Assembly (NCBI RefSeq): GCF_001571325.1
Contig: NZ_BCTO01000043.1
Span: 35,153 to 99,152, forward strand
DNA: 64,000 bases
DNA from: Delftia tsuruhatensis NBRC 16741
GTDB taxonomy: Bacteria; Pseudomonadota; Gammaproteobacteria; Burkholderiales; Burkholderiaceae_C
Reading direction: 5' to 3'
Below the pieces are notes generated by a model. It did no database searches and was not told the DNA's origin. It saw only the letters and a program-made list of their open reading frames with translations. Shown here in pieces: positions 9,216 to 17,922 of this stretch (position 1 is the stretch's first letter; each line of letters begins with the position of its first letter). The position numbers were made by a program, and so were the translations under genes.

Positions 9216-9239
9216 CTTCATAGCTTTGAGGTTATGAAG
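9216..9239. promoter_or_regulatory. Inverted repeat in the LysR/Bug divergent region
   Basis: CTTCATA and TATGAAG are perfect 7-bp arms 10 bases apart. They lie immediately before the LysR start and about 110 bases before the divergent Bug-protein gene. The spacing is close to the T-N11-A type recognised by LysR proteins, so this is the best candidate operator. Confidence 0.5.
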
Positions 9240-9347
9240 CCAGTCTATCTTTTCATTGGATTGTCATGATCAGGCACTGAACAATCGCGCCAGTCAGCCC
9301 AGGGCCCGGATCACAGGGCTGCAAAAAGCCAATACAGGAGACAAGCG

Positions 9348-10343
9348 ATGAACACCCCACGCACACGCCATGCAAGCCGGCGCGAATTCGTGCTCGCCAC
9401 CCTCGGCGCCAGCGCACTGGCCGCCACCGGACCTCTTTTCGCCCAGAGCTGGCCCGAACGCCCCATCACCTTCATCTGCCCCTGGCCTGCGGGCGGCACG
9501 GCCGACCAGTCCATGCGCGCGCTGTGCACCGTGGCCGGCAAGCTGCTGGGCCAGCCGATCGCGGTGGAGAACCGCGCGGGCGCCTCGGGAATGATCGGCG
9601 CCAAGGCGCTGGCCTCGGCCAGGGCGGACGGCTACACCATCGGCCAGATTCCCATCTCGGTCACGCGCTTTTCGCAACTGGGCAGCCTGCAGGCCGATCC
9701 GCGCAAGGACTACACCTACATCGCGCGCACCTCGGGCCAGACCTTCGGCATTGCCGTGCCCGCCCATTCGCCGTTCAAGACGCTCAAGGACTTCGTGGCC
9801 GCCGCCAAGGCCCGGCCTGGCCAGGTGACCTATGCCCATGCAGGCGTGGGCGGTGCCACGCATGTGGGCATGGAGGAGTTTGCGGGCGTGGCCGGCATAC
9901 AGCTCAACCATGTGCCCTACAAGGGCGGCGCCGAGGCACTGCAGGGTGTGCTGGGCGGCCACGTGGATGCGCTGGCCGACTCCAGCTCCTGGGCCCCCCA
10001 TGTGGAAGCCGGCAAGCTGCGCCTGCTGGCCACCTGGGGCGAGCAGCGCACGGCGCGCTTCAAGGACGTGCCCACGCTGCGCGAATGCGGCTACGACGTG
10101 GTGGTCGATGCGCCCAACGGCATCGGCGCGCCGCGTGGCCTGGAGCCGGCCGTGGCGGCCAGGCTGCGCGAGGCCTTCCGCGCCGCCGTGGCCAGCCCCG
10201 AGTTCAAGTCCGTGGCCGAGAAGCTGGATGCACCGCTGCTCTACCTGGACGGCCCGGACTACGAGAAATACGTCAACACGGTCTATCAAAAAGAGACCGT
10301 CCTCATCGACAAGCTCAAGCTGCGCGAATTGATGAAGGGCTGA
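9348..10343 (+). CDS. Bug/TctC-family periplasmic solute-binding protein
   Basis: 331-residue tripartite tricarboxylate transporter binding protein that captures an organic acid in the periplasm. The N-terminus has a twin-arginine-like signal (SRREFVLATLGA, cleavage near LFAQ). The mature part starts with WPERPITFICPWPAGG, the family's carboxylate-binding loop, and has VENRAGASG and THVGMEEF further on. AGGAGA precedes the ATG. No TctA/TctB membrane genes lie nearby, which is common in Burkholderiales, where many Bug proteins are orphans. It heads the sugar-acid cluster and so probably binds an aldarate or related acid. Confidence 0.9.
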   Translation: MNTPRTRHASRREFVLATLGASALAATGPLFAQSWPERPITFICPWPAGGTADQSMRALCTVAGKLLGQPIAVENRAGASGMIGAKALASARADGYTIGQIPISVTRFSQLGSLQADPRKDYTYIARTSGQTFGIAVPAHSPFKTLKDFVAAAKARPGQVTYAHAGVGGATHVGMEEFAGVAGIQLNHVPYKGGAEALQGVLGGHVDALADSSSWAPHVEAGKLRLLATWGEQRTARFKDVPTLRECGYDVVVDAPNGIGAPRGLEPAVAARLREAFRAAVASPEFKSVAEKLDAPLLYLDGPDYEKYVNTVYQKETVLIDKLKLRELMKG

Positions 10344-10376
10344 CAGCCCGCGAACCCACACCGATGAAAGCCCCGC

Positions 10377-11906
10377 ATGTCCCGCACCGATAGCCCCCTG
10401 CTGCACCTGCATCCCAACGACAACGTGCTGGTCGCCAGGACCGCTCTGTCGCTGGGCCAGGAGATTCCCGAACTGGGCGTGCGCGCCCGCGCCCAGGTGC
10501 CTGCGGGCCACAAGATCGCCGCGCGCCGCATCGCAGAGGGCGAGCAGGTGAAGAAGTACGACACCGTGATCGGCGTGGCCACGCGTGAGCTGGAGGCCGG
10601 CGACTATGTGCACAGCCACAACCTGCGCATCGTGGACTACTACCGCGACCCGGCCTTCGGCGCCGATGTGCGGCCCGTGGACTATGTGCCCGAGGCGCAG
10701 CGCGCCAGCTTCCAGGGCTTTGTGCGCGCCGGCGGCGGCGTGGGCACGCGCAATTTCATCGGCATCCTGTCGTCGGTGAACTGCTCGGCTACGGTGATCA
10801 AGCGCATTGCCGCGCATTTCACGGCCGAGCGCATGGCAGCCTTCCCCAACGTGGACGGCGTGGTGGCCTTCGCCCAGACCAGCGGCTGCGGCATGTCCTC
10901 GCCCAGCGAGCATTTCGACGTGCTGCGCCGCACGCTGGCCGGCTATGCGCGCCACCCGAACCTGGCCGGCGTGCTCATCGTGGGCCTGGGCTGCGAGCGC
11001 AACCAGGTCGATGCCCTCGTGGAGTCGCAGGGCCTGTGCGAAGGCCGGCTCATGCGCACCCTGGTGATGCAGGAGGTCGGCGGCACGCGCGTGACCATAG
11101 AGGCAGGCATCCGCGCCATCGAAGAGATGCTGCCCGAAGCCGATGCCGCGCGGCGCAGCACGGTCAGTGCCAGCCACCTGAAGATCGGGCTGGAGTGCGG
11201 CGGCTCGGACGGCTTTTCGGGCATCACGGCCAACCCGGCACTGGGCGCGGCCATGGACATCCTGGTGCGCCACGGCGGCACGGCCATCCTGTCGGAAACG
11301 CCCGAGATCCATGGCGTGGAATTCATGCTCACGCGCCGCGCCATCACGCCAGCCGTAGGGCAGAAGCTGCTGGACCGCCTGGCCTGGTGGGAGCGCTACG
11401 CGGCCGGCCAGAACGCGCAGTTCAACGGCGTGGTCGGCCACGGCAACCAGGCCGGGGGCCTGGCCAACATCTTCGAGAAATCGCTGGGCTCGGCCATGAA
11501 GGGCGGCACCACGCCGCTGCGCGCCGTCTACGAATATGCCGAGCCCATCACCGAGCCGGGCTTCGTCTTCATGGATTCGCCGGGCTACGACCCCGTGGCC
11601 TCCACGGGCCAGATTGCCAGCGGCGCGCACCTGATCTGCTTCACCACGGGGCGCGGCTCCATGTTCGGCAGCAAGCCCGCGCCCACCATCAAGCTGGCCA
11701 GCAACACGCCCATGTACCGGCGCCTGGAGGAAGACATGGACATCAACTGCGGCCTGATCGTGGACGGCGAATGCGGCGTGCCCGAGATGGGGCAGCGCAT
11801 CTTCGCGCAGATCCTGCGCCACGCCAGCGGCGAGCCCACCAAGAGCGAGGCCCTGGGCCTGGGCGACCATGAGTTCGTGCCCTGGCACCTGGGCATCGTG
11901 AGCTGA
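10377..11906 (+). CDS. UxaA-family sugar-acid dehydratase (altronate/galactarate dehydratase-like)
   Basis: 509 residues, one-piece form with an N-terminal SAF-like domain (about 1-100) and a C-terminal UxaA catalytic domain. Family motifs are GVGTRNFIGI, SGCGMSS, GLGCERNQ, LECGGSDGFSGITANPA, GNQAGGLANIFEKSLG, CFTTGRGS and a C-terminus ending EFVPWHLGIVS, typical of altronate dehydratase. These enzymes use iron or manganese to dehydrate altronate or galactarate to a 2-keto-3-deoxy acid. The downstream aldolase of the HpcH/HpaI family would cleave such a product, which favours an aldarate or related substrate. The start follows the Bug gene by 33 bases, and the ribosome-binding site is weak. 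Confidence 0.82.
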   Translation: MSRTDSPLLHLHPNDNVLVARTALSLGQEIPELGVRARAQVPAGHKIAARRIAEGEQVKKYDTVIGVATRELEAGDYVHSHNLRIVDYYRDPAFGADVRPVDYVPEAQRASFQGFVRAGGGVGTRNFIGILSSVNCSATVIKRIAAHFTAERMAAFPNVDGVVAFAQTSGCGMSSPSEHFDVLRRTLAGYARHPNLAGVLIVGLGCERNQVDALVESQGLCEGRLMRTLVMQEVGGTRVTIEAGIRAIEEMLPEADAARRSTVSASHLKIGLECGGSDGFSGITANPALGAAMDILVRHGGTAILSETPEIHGVEFMLTRRAITPAVGQKLLDRLAWWERYAAGQNAQFNGVVGHGNQAGGLANIFEKSLGSAMKGGTTPLRAVYEYAEPITEPGFVFMDSPGYDPVASTGQIASGAHLICFTTGRGSMFGSKPAPTIKLASNTPMYRRLEEDMDINCGLIVDGECGVPEMGQRIFAQILRHASGEPTKSEALGLGDHEFVPWHLGIVS

Positions 11907-11940
11907 GCCGCCCTTTACAACACCTGCATCCACCGATTCC

Positions 11941-13428
11941 ATGCCACTGACCCTCACCCGCCCCGAGCTGCTGCGCAGCGCCAACTTCATCGCCGGCCAA
12001 TGGACGACCGCGACGGCCACGCCCGCCGCACCTGCCCCGCGCCTGGCCGTGACCGACCCCGCCACGGGCGCACTGATCACCGAGGTGCCCGACTCCGGCG
12101 CCGCCGAGGCCCGCGCCGCGCTGGACGCCGCGCATGCCGCCTTCCCCGCCTGGCGCAAGACGCCCGCCAAACAGCGCGCCGCCATCATCAAGCGCTGGAA
12201 CGACCTGGTGCTGGCCCACCAGGACGACCTGGGCCGCCTCATCAGCCGCGAGCAGGGCAAGCCCCTGGCCGAGGGCAAAGGCGAGGTCGCCTATGCGGCC
12301 AGCTACATCGAATGGTTTGCCGAAGAGGCCACGCGCATGAACGGCGAGATCATTCCCGCACCCGTGCCGGGCCGGCGCATGCTTGCGCTGCGCGAGCCCG
12401 TGGGCGTGGTGGCCGCCATCACGCCCTGGAACTTTCCTGCCGCCATGATCGCCCGCAAGATCGCGCCCGCGCTGGCCGCCGGCTGCACCGTGGTCTGCAA
12501 GCCAGCGGAAGACACGCCGCTGACCTCGCTGGCCCTGGTGCTGCTGGCCCAGGAGGCAGGCGTGCCTGCCGGTGTGCTCAACATCGTCACGGCCTCGCGC
12601 GAGAAGACGCCCGAGGTGGTGGATGTCTGGCTGGACGACGCGCGCGTGCGCAAGATCACCTTCACGGGCTCCACGCCCGTGGGCAAGCACCTGGCGCGGC
12701 GCAGCGCCGACACGCTCAAGAAGCTCTCGCTGGAGCTGGGCGGCAATGCGCCCTTCATCGTCTTCGAGGATGCCGACATCGAGGCCGCCGTCGACGGCTT
12801 CATGGCCGCCAAGTTCCGCAATGGCGGCCAGACCTGCGTGTGCCCCAACCGCGTCTTCGTGCACCGCAGCGTGCACGACACGTTCGCACAGAAGCTGGCC
12901 GCGCGCGTGGCCGCGCTGCACGTGGGCCCGGCCAGCGACCCGGCCTCGCAGATCGGCCCCATGATCAACGCGCGCGCCGTGGAAAAGATCGAGCGCCATG
13001 TGCAGGACGCCGTAGCGCGCGGCGCCAGGGTGCTCACGGGCGGCAGGCGCCTGGATGCCCTGGGCGCCAACTACTACGCGCCCACCGTGCTCACAGGCGC
13101 AGATGCCTCCATGGCCTGCGCCTGCGAGGAAACCTTCGGTCCCGTGGCGCCGCTCACCGTCTTCGACAGCGAGGACGAGGTCATCGCCGCCGCCAACGAC
13201 ACGCCCTTCGGCCTGGCCGCCTACTTCTACAGCAACGACGCGCGCCGCATCTGGCGCATGGCCGATGCGTTGGAGACCGGCATCGTCGGCATCAACGAAG
13301 GCGCGCTGGCCGCCGAGGCAGCGCCCTTCGGCGGCGTCAAGGAATCGGGCTACGGCCGCGAGGGCTCCACCCACGGCCTGGACGACTACCTGCACACCAA
13401 GTACGTCTGCCAGGGCCTGCTGGACTGA
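11941..13428 (+). CDS. NAD(P)-dependent semialdehyde dehydrogenase (GabD-like)
   Basis: 495-residue aldehyde dehydrogenase. Seen are ITPWNFPAAMIARK, the cofactor motif FTGSTPVGKHL, the general-base Glu265 in LELGGNAP, catalytic Cys299 in GGQTCVCPNR, and EETFGPVAPL. The C-terminus matches succinate-semialdehyde dehydrogenases (PFGGVKESGYGREG). In this cluster it could oxidise tartronate semialdehyde, succinate semialdehyde or 2-ketoglutarate semialdehyde made from a sugar acid; the sequence does not choose. It is co-directional with the dehydratase upstream (34-bp gap) and the aldolase downstream (30-bp gap). Confidence 0.88.
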   Translation: MPLTLTRPELLRSANFIAGQWTTATATPAAPAPRLAVTDPATGALITEVPDSGAAEARAALDAAHAAFPAWRKTPAKQRAAIIKRWNDLVLAHQDDLGRLISREQGKPLAEGKGEVAYAASYIEWFAEEATRMNGEIIPAPVPGRRMLALREPVGVVAAITPWNFPAAMIARKIAPALAAGCTVVCKPAEDTPLTSLALVLLAQEAGVPAGVLNIVTASREKTPEVVDVWLDDARVRKITFTGSTPVGKHLARRSADTLKKLSLELGGNAPFIVFEDADIEAAVDGFMAAKFRNGGQTCVCPNRVFVHRSVHDTFAQKLAARVAALHVGPASDPASQIGPMINARAVEKIERHVQDAVARGARVLTGGRRLDALGANYYAPTVLTGADASMACACEETFGPVAPLTVFDSEDEVIAAANDTPFGLAAYFYSNDARRIWRMADALETGIVGINEGALAAEAAPFGGVKESGYGREGSTHGLDDYLHTKYVCQGLLD

Positions 13429-13458
13429 ATCTTTCCATCAACGAAATCACCGGACACC

Positions 13459-14265
13459 ATGCCAGCCCATAACCCCTTCAAGACCGCCCTGGCCGCAGGC
13501 CAGCCTCGCATCGGCCTGTGGCTGTCCATGGCCGACCCCTACCTGGCCGAGGCGGCCGCCACCTGCGGCTATGACTGGCTGCTGATCGACGGCGAGCACG
13601 CGCCCAACGACGTGCGCAGCACCCTGGCCGCGCTGCAGGCCGTGGCCCCGCACCCGGCCCAGGCCGTGGTGCGCGTGGTCGAAGGCAGCACGGCACTGAT
13701 CAAGCAGATGCTGGACATAGGCGCCACCACCTTGCTCGTGCCCATGGTGGACACGGCCGAACAGGCGCGCGCCGTGGTGGCCGCCACGCGCTACCCGCCG
13801 CTGGGCGTGCGCGGCGTGGGCAGCGCCGTGGGCCGCGCATCGCAGTGGAGCGCACGCGCCGACTACCTGCAGGTGGCCGACGACGAGGTCTGCCTGCTGG
13901 TACAGGCCGAGACCGTGGCCGCGCTGCAGAACCTGCCGGCCATCTGCGCGGTGGACGGCGTGCACGGCGTCTTCATCGGCCCCGCCGACCTGGCCGCCTC
14001 CATGGGCCACCGCGGCAACCCGGGCCACCCCGAAGTGCAGGCCGCCATCGAGGGCGCCATGAAGACCATCATCGCCAGCGGCAAGGCGGCCGGCACCCTG
14101 ACCTCGGACCCCGCCCTGGCCCGCCGCTACCTGGACCTGGGCTGCAGCTTCGTGGCCGTGGGCGTGGATGTGCTGCTGTTTGCGAATGCGGCGCGCAGGC
14201 TGCGGGGGCAGTTCGATGATTCGCCGGTGGCCGCGCCTGCACAGCAGGCAGCTGCCGCCTATTGA
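13459..14265 (+). CDS. HpcH/HpaI-family class II aldolase
   Basis: 268-residue metal-dependent pyruvate aldolase that cleaves 2-keto-3-deoxy or 4-hydroxy-2-oxo acids to pyruvate and an aldehyde. Active-site features are visible: the His in DGEHAPND, the pyruvate-binding Arg region VVRVVEGS, and the metal ligands Glu in VQAETVAAL and Asp in [11 protein letters not shown]. The length matches HpaI and 2-dehydro-3-deoxyglucarate aldolases (about 260). It closes the LysR-associated cluster and is followed by convergent genes with almost no gap. No tartronate-semialdehyde reductase is present, so the aldehyde product may be handled by the dehydrogenase upstream. Confidence 0.86.
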   Translation: MPAHNPFKTALAAGQPRIGLWLSMADPYLAEAAATCGYDWLLIDGEHAPNDVRSTLAALQAVAPHPAQAVVRVVEGSTALIKQMLDIGATTLLVPMVDTAEQARAVVAATRYPPLGVRGVGSAVGRASQWSARADYLQVADDEVCLLVQAETVAALQNLPAICAVDGVHGVFIGPADLAASMGHRGNPGHPEVQAAIEGAMKTIIASGKAAGTLTSDPALARRYLDLGCSFVAVGVDVLLFANAARRLRGQFDDSPVAAPAQQAAAAY

Positions 14266-14266
14266 A

Positions 14267-14599
14267 TCAGCCAGCCACCAGCCAGGCCAGCAGCCCCACC
14301 GCCGCTGCAGCGGCCGCCACACGCCGCGCGAACTGCGGCGCATAGGTCAGCAGCAGGCCCAAGGCCAGGGCCGCAAAGGTGAGCAGGCCCAGCCAGGCGG
14401 CCACGGCCACCGAGGCATTCCAGCGCAGCAGGCAGGGCGCCAGCGATAGGGCCAACAGCGCGTAGCCGGCCAGCCGCCAGGCCTTCAGGCGCGCGGGTGC
14501 CAGGCCTTCGGTGCCCAGTTGGTCCTGGTGCCGGTCCATGGAAGCGGCAATGACGGCAAAGCCTGCAAAGGCCAGGCAAAGGGTGGCAAGAATCATCAT
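14267..14599 (-). CDS. DUF3325 membrane protein
   Basis: 110-residue protein with three to four hydrophobic segments (LCLAFAGFAVIAASM, LAGYALLALSLAP, VAAWLGLLTFAALALG and a C-terminal one). It matches the DUF3325 pattern with the conserved MDRHQDQL after the first helix. It is the last gene of the iron-linked trio; its ATG overlaps the PepSY stop (ATGA). The family is regularly found with PepSY membrane proteins and siderophore receptors, but the biochemical role is unknown. Confidence 0.75.
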   Translation of the reverse strand: MMILATLCLAFAGFAVIAASMDRHQDQLGTEGLAPARLKAWRLAGYALLALSLAPCLLRWNASVAVAAWLGLLTFAALALGLLLTYAPQFARRVAAAAAAVGLLAWLVAG

Positions 14600-16248
14600 G
14601 ACGCGCGCTCCAGCGTGGAGGCATGGCTGGCGGCGCGGGCTTGCGTGCGGGGGGCTGCAGGCGCTGCAGCCGCTGCCGGCTTGCCGCGCAGCAGCCACCA
14701 GGCCACCACGCCGTGGATGGCGGCCAGGCCCAGCATCAGCAACTCGAAGCTGGCGATGCTCCACTGCCCGTTGGCCATGGTTTGCACCAGCGATGCGCCG
14801 CCCGTCAGCAGGTTGAGCAGGGGCAGCAGCGCATACAGCACGGCGGCCAGCGCCATCTGCTGCAGCCAGGCATTGCGGTGCGAGACCCGCAGCGGATGCA
14901 GCAGGCACAGCAGCCAGATCAGGAAGAAGCCGTTGATCTCCCAATCACTGCGCGCCTGCATGGGCACGGGCAGCAGGCGGTTGAGCCAGAAGAAGCCGGC
15001 CACGGCCACCGACAGGCCCGCGATGGAGCCCACGTTGAGCACCTCCACCAGACGGTGGCCGAAGGGCGTGCGGCCCAGCTTGCGGCGCTCGGGCATGCGC
15101 TTGACCACCCACAGCACCATGCCGGACGCGGCCATGAAGGTGCCGACCACGCCGCTGAGCAGCAGCAGCCAGCGCGTGGCGGGCTCTGCAAAGCGACCCA
15201 GGTGCACGCCGGTGATCACGTTGCTGGTGGCACGCACCCAGGAGATGGCGGGCGCCTCGGGGCTGGCCTGCAACTGGCCGGTCACGCCGTCGAAGCGCAG
15301 CGTCTCGGACTGGCCCCGGTTGATGAGGCTCATGCCGCCGCCTTCGCGCAGCTCGACCACCGCGCGCGAGGTGCCGGGCGCGTTGACGGTGATGCTGCCC
15401 ACGCCGTGCTCGGGCCAGCGGCGCGCGCCCTCGGCCAGCATGGGCGCGATGTCGGCCAGCGCGGCGGCCTGGCGCTCTTGTTTGCCACCACGCGCGCCAG
15501 GGCCCTGGTTGGCCGCCTGCCCGCGTGCACCGCGCACATCGGCGAAGTAGGCATTGGTGTCGCCGTTGTAGGCCGCCTGTATGCCCCAGGGCATGAGCAT
15601 GAACATCAGCAGCACCAGTCCGCTGAAGGTGATGACGATGTGAAACGGCAGCGCCAGCACGGCCGTGGCGTTGTGCGCGTCCAGCCAGGAGCGCTGGCCC
15701 TTGCGCGGGCGGAAGGTGAAGAAGTCCGTGAAGATCTTCTTGTGCGTGATCACGCCCGTGATGATGGCCACGAACATCAGCATGGTGGCGAAGCCCACGA
15801 TCCATCGGCCCCAGATGCGCGGCATGGCGTGCAGTTCGAAGTGGAAGCGGTAGAAGAAGTTGCCGGCGCGTGTCTCGCGCGGCTCCAGCTTCTCGCCCGT
15901 GGCGGCGTCGATCTCGGCGCGTTTGGTGCCTGCGCGGCCCGTGGCGGCGCCGGGCTCGCGCCAGGATGCGGCCACCGCCACCTGGCGCGGGCCGGGCAGG
16001 CCCAGCGTCCAGGTCGTGGCCTCCGGCGCGATGCGCTGCATGGCCTCCAGTGCGCGCTGCGCGGTATCGGCATCCTGCACCGAGCCGTGCAGCTCGGGCC
16101 GCATCCAGTCGTTGATCTCGTCGCGGAAATAGCTCAGGGTGCCCGTGAAGAACACCGCGTAGAGCAGCCAGCCCAGCAGCAGGCCGCTCCAGGTGTGCAG
16201 CCAGGACATGGACTGGCGCAGTCCCTCGGGTTTGCCGTCTGCCCTCAT
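14596..16248 (-). CDS. PepSY-domain inner-membrane protein (putative siderophore-iron reductase)
   Basis: 550 residues. The first transmembrane helix (TWSGLLLGWLLYAVFFTG) is followed by a long periplasmic PepSY region. Further helices lie at WIVGFATMLMFVAIITG, FHIVITFSGLVLLMFML and LLLSGVVGTFMAASGMVLWV, with more near the C-terminus. Conserved histidines occur in LHTWSG, FHFELH and LPFHIVI. Members of this family near siderophore receptors are thought to reduce ferric iron or help release it (family knowledge). The start is the ATG that overlaps the DUF3649 stop (ATGA). An in-frame extension to 16353 is rejected because it would overlap that gene heavily. Confidence 0.85.
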   Translation of the reverse strand: MRADGKPEGLRQSMSWLHTWSGLLLGWLLYAVFFTGTLSYFRDEINDWMRPELHGSVQDADTAQRALEAMQRIAPEATTWTLGLPGPRQVAVAASWREPGAATGRAGTKRAEIDAATGEKLEPRETRAGNFFYRFHFELHAMPRIWGRWIVGFATMLMFVAIITGVITHKKIFTDFFTFRPRKGQRSWLDAHNATAVLALPFHIVITFSGLVLLMFMLMPWGIQAAYNGDTNAYFADVRGARGQAANQGPGARGGKQERQAAALADIAPMLAEGARRWPEHGVGSITVNAPGTSRAVVELREGGGMSLINRGQSETLRFDGVTGQLQASPEAPAISWVRATSNVITGVHLGRFAEPATRWLLLLSGVVGTFMAASGMVLWVVKRMPERRKLGRTPFGHRLVEVLNVGSIAGLSVAVAGFFWLNRLLPVPMQARSDWEINGFFLIWLLCLLHPLRVSHRNAWLQQMALAAVLYALLPLLNLLTGGASLVQTMANGQWSIASFELLMLGLAAIHGVVAWWLLRGKPAAAAAPAAPRTQARAASHASTLERAS

Positions 16249-16571
16249 GCGGCGGCTCCGTTCGACAGCACCCAGGCCAGAAGTCCCAGGCCCGCGCCCG
16301 GCAGGCCGATCACGGCCCAGGCGCGCCAGGCACTGGCGCAGCCAAAGGCCCACATGGCCGCCACGGCGTAGATGATGAAGGCCAGCAGCGTCGAGCCCAG
16401 CGCCGCATCGGCCCGTTCCACGCCCAGCCAGACCATGGCGCGCGCGCCCGTGGCGGCGCAGGCGGCCGACAGCAGATAGCCGCCGCCGATCGCCGCCAAG
16501 GCGCGCGAGGCCACGGCCACGCGGTAGCGCAGCAGGGATGGAGAGGACCCTCCCGGGGTCGAGGCTTGCAT
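16245..16571 (-). CDS. DUF3649 membrane protein
   Basis: 108 residues with three hydrophobic helices (ALAAIGGGYLLSAACAATG, LGSTLLAFIIYAVAAMWAFG, AVIGLPGAGLGLLAWVL). This is the DUF3649 pattern typically encoded just upstream of PepSY and DUF3325 genes in iron-uptake operons. The start is chosen at the ATG beginning MQASTPGG, with AAAGG about seven bases upstream. It is the first gene of the trio and lies 166 bp downstream of a good Fur box. The exact function of the family is unknown. Confidence 0.78.
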   Translation of the reverse strand: MQASTPGGSSPSLLRYRVAVASRALAAIGGGYLLSAACAATGARAMVWLGVERADAALGSTLLAFIIYAVAAMWAFGCASAWRAWAVIGLPGAGLGLLAWVLSNGAAA

Positions 16572-16736
16572 GGGGATGACCTTTCTTGCGGATCGTTGCC
16601 CGTCATGGACGCCGCGGCCGCTGCAGACACCGCGCGCAGGCCCGGACGGACAAAGGCGCCACAACAGTTCAAGGTCTGTGCGGCGCCGGGCGTTGGCCGC
16701 GCGCCTGGAGCACGCCGCCTTTCAAAGAGCGGGAAT

Positions 16737-16755
16737 GATAATGATTTTTATTACC
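16737..16755 (-). promoter_or_regulatory. Fur box controlling the DUF3649-PepSY-DUF3325 operon
   Basis: The 19-mer beginning GATAATGAT matches the classical Fur consensus at 15 of 19 positions, with the whole first nine bases identical, in an otherwise GC-rich region. It lies upstream of the minus-strand iron operon, and the gene on its other side points away. Iron-repressed expression is therefore expected. Confidence 0.75.
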
Positions 16756-16826
16756 CGAGTCATTTAAAGAAATGCAAAGCCGGCCTGCTGCCACCGGCCC
16801 CGACCATCCCCCTGGCGCCTGTTCCC

Positions 16827-17738
16827 CTATCGCGCCCGCCCCGCCAGCCAGCGCCCGCCGAACTGGTTGATCACCATGCCCGCCAGCACGGCCAGCGTGC
16901 CCATCCACTGCATGAAGGTGGGCCGCTCGCCCAGCAGCAGCATGGCCGAGACCAGGCCCACCACGGGCACCATCAGCGACAGCGGCGCCACCGTGCCGGC
17001 CGCATAGCGCTGCAGCAGGCGCGTCCACAGGCCGTAGCCCAGCAGCGTGGCCAGCAGCGCCAGGTACAGGATGGAGGCCACGGCGGTCAGGTCGATCCCC
17101 GCCAGTTGCTGCACGACCGTATCCGCGCCATCGGTCCAGACAGCCAGGGCCATCAGCGGCGCGATGGGGAAGATGCTGCTCCAGACGATGAAGGGGAAGG
17201 GCTCGTAGGGGCCGCTGCGCGCCGCATAGCGCGTGATCATGTTGGACACGGCCCACATGCAGGCTGCGCCCACGGTCAGCAAAAAGCCGGCCAGCGTCAT
17301 GGCGTTGTCGCCCTCGCCATGGGCGCTGCCAATGGCAACCAGCCCGCCCAGCGACACCACCAGGCCCAGCCAATGCCACAGGCGCGCGGGCTCGCCCAGC
17401 AGGAAGGCGGCCAGCAGCAGCGTGACGAAGGCCTGCGTCTGCAGCACCACCGAGGCCATGCCCGCCGGCATGCCCAGCTTCAGGCCCAGGAACAGCATGC
17501 CGAACTGGCCCACGCCCTGCACCAACCCATAGGCGGCCAGATAGCGCCAGCCCACCGACTTGGGCGGGCGCACGAACAGCAAAAAGGGCAGCGACGCCAC
17601 CACGAAGCGCAGCGCGCTCAGCAGCATGGGCGACAGCGTCAGCAGACCGAACTTCATGGCCACGAAGTTGGTGCCCCAGATCAGGATGACCAGCAGCGCA
17701 CGCGCCCAGTCGCCACGGCTCAGGTGCTGCGCGGTCAT
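16827..17738 (-). CDS. eamA: EamA-type drug/metabolite exporter
   Basis: 303 residues, ten predicted membrane segments in two EamA halves, close in length and pattern to E. coli EamA (299 residues), which exports O-acetylserine and cysteine. Matching stretches include ILIWGTNFVAMKFGL, GYGLWTRLLQRY and VAPLSLMVPVVGL. The start is the ATG with GAGGGCAGGGC upstream; an in-frame ATG at 17768 has no advantage. It lies between the iron operon and the SQR-like operon on the same strand, but a terminator upstream and the Fur box downstream suggest a separate transcript. Substrate is inferred from similarity only. Confidence 0.82.
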   Translation of the reverse strand: MTAQHLSRGDWARALLVILIWGTNFVAMKFGLLTLSPMLLSALRFVVASLPFLLFVRPPKSVGWRYLAAYGLVQGVGQFGMLFLGLKLGMPAGMASVVLQTQAFVTLLLAAFLLGEPARLWHWLGLVVSLGGLVAIGSAHGEGDNAMTLAGFLLTVGAACMWAVSNMITRYAARSGPYEPFPFIVWSSIFPIAPLMALAVWTDGADTVVQQLAGIDLTAVASILYLALLATLLGYGLWTRLLQRYAAGTVAPLSLMVPVVGLVSAMLLLGERPTFMQWMGTLAVLAGMVINQFGGRWLAGRAR

Positions 17739-17829
17739 GCCCTGCCCTCGGTGCAGCGGGGCCTGCAATGGTCAGGGACAGCGGCCGGCAGCACCGGCAA
17801 GGAACAGGAAGAAGGCATGGCGGGCAATG

Positions 17830-17862
17830 GGCAAAAAGAAAAAGGGCGGATCACATCCGCCC
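17830..17862 (-). terminator. Rho-independent terminator of the TetR/SQR/DUF1641 operon
   Basis: On the minus strand an 8-bp perfect stem (GGGCGGAT/ATCCGCCC) with a 3-base loop is followed by TTTTTCTTTTTG. It lies about 60 bases after the DUF1641 stop. Confidence 0.82.
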
Positions 17863-17922
17863 CCGGCGTTTGTACCACCGCAGCCCGTGCGCTGCCGGGC
17901 GGCCGTGGCTCGGCCCTGCGTT

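Noticed and set aside
9294..12278. A 994-codon minus-strand open frame
   Set aside because: Antisense to the Bug protein, dehydratase and aldehyde dehydrogenase genes, all with clear motifs; composition typical of an antisense shadow.
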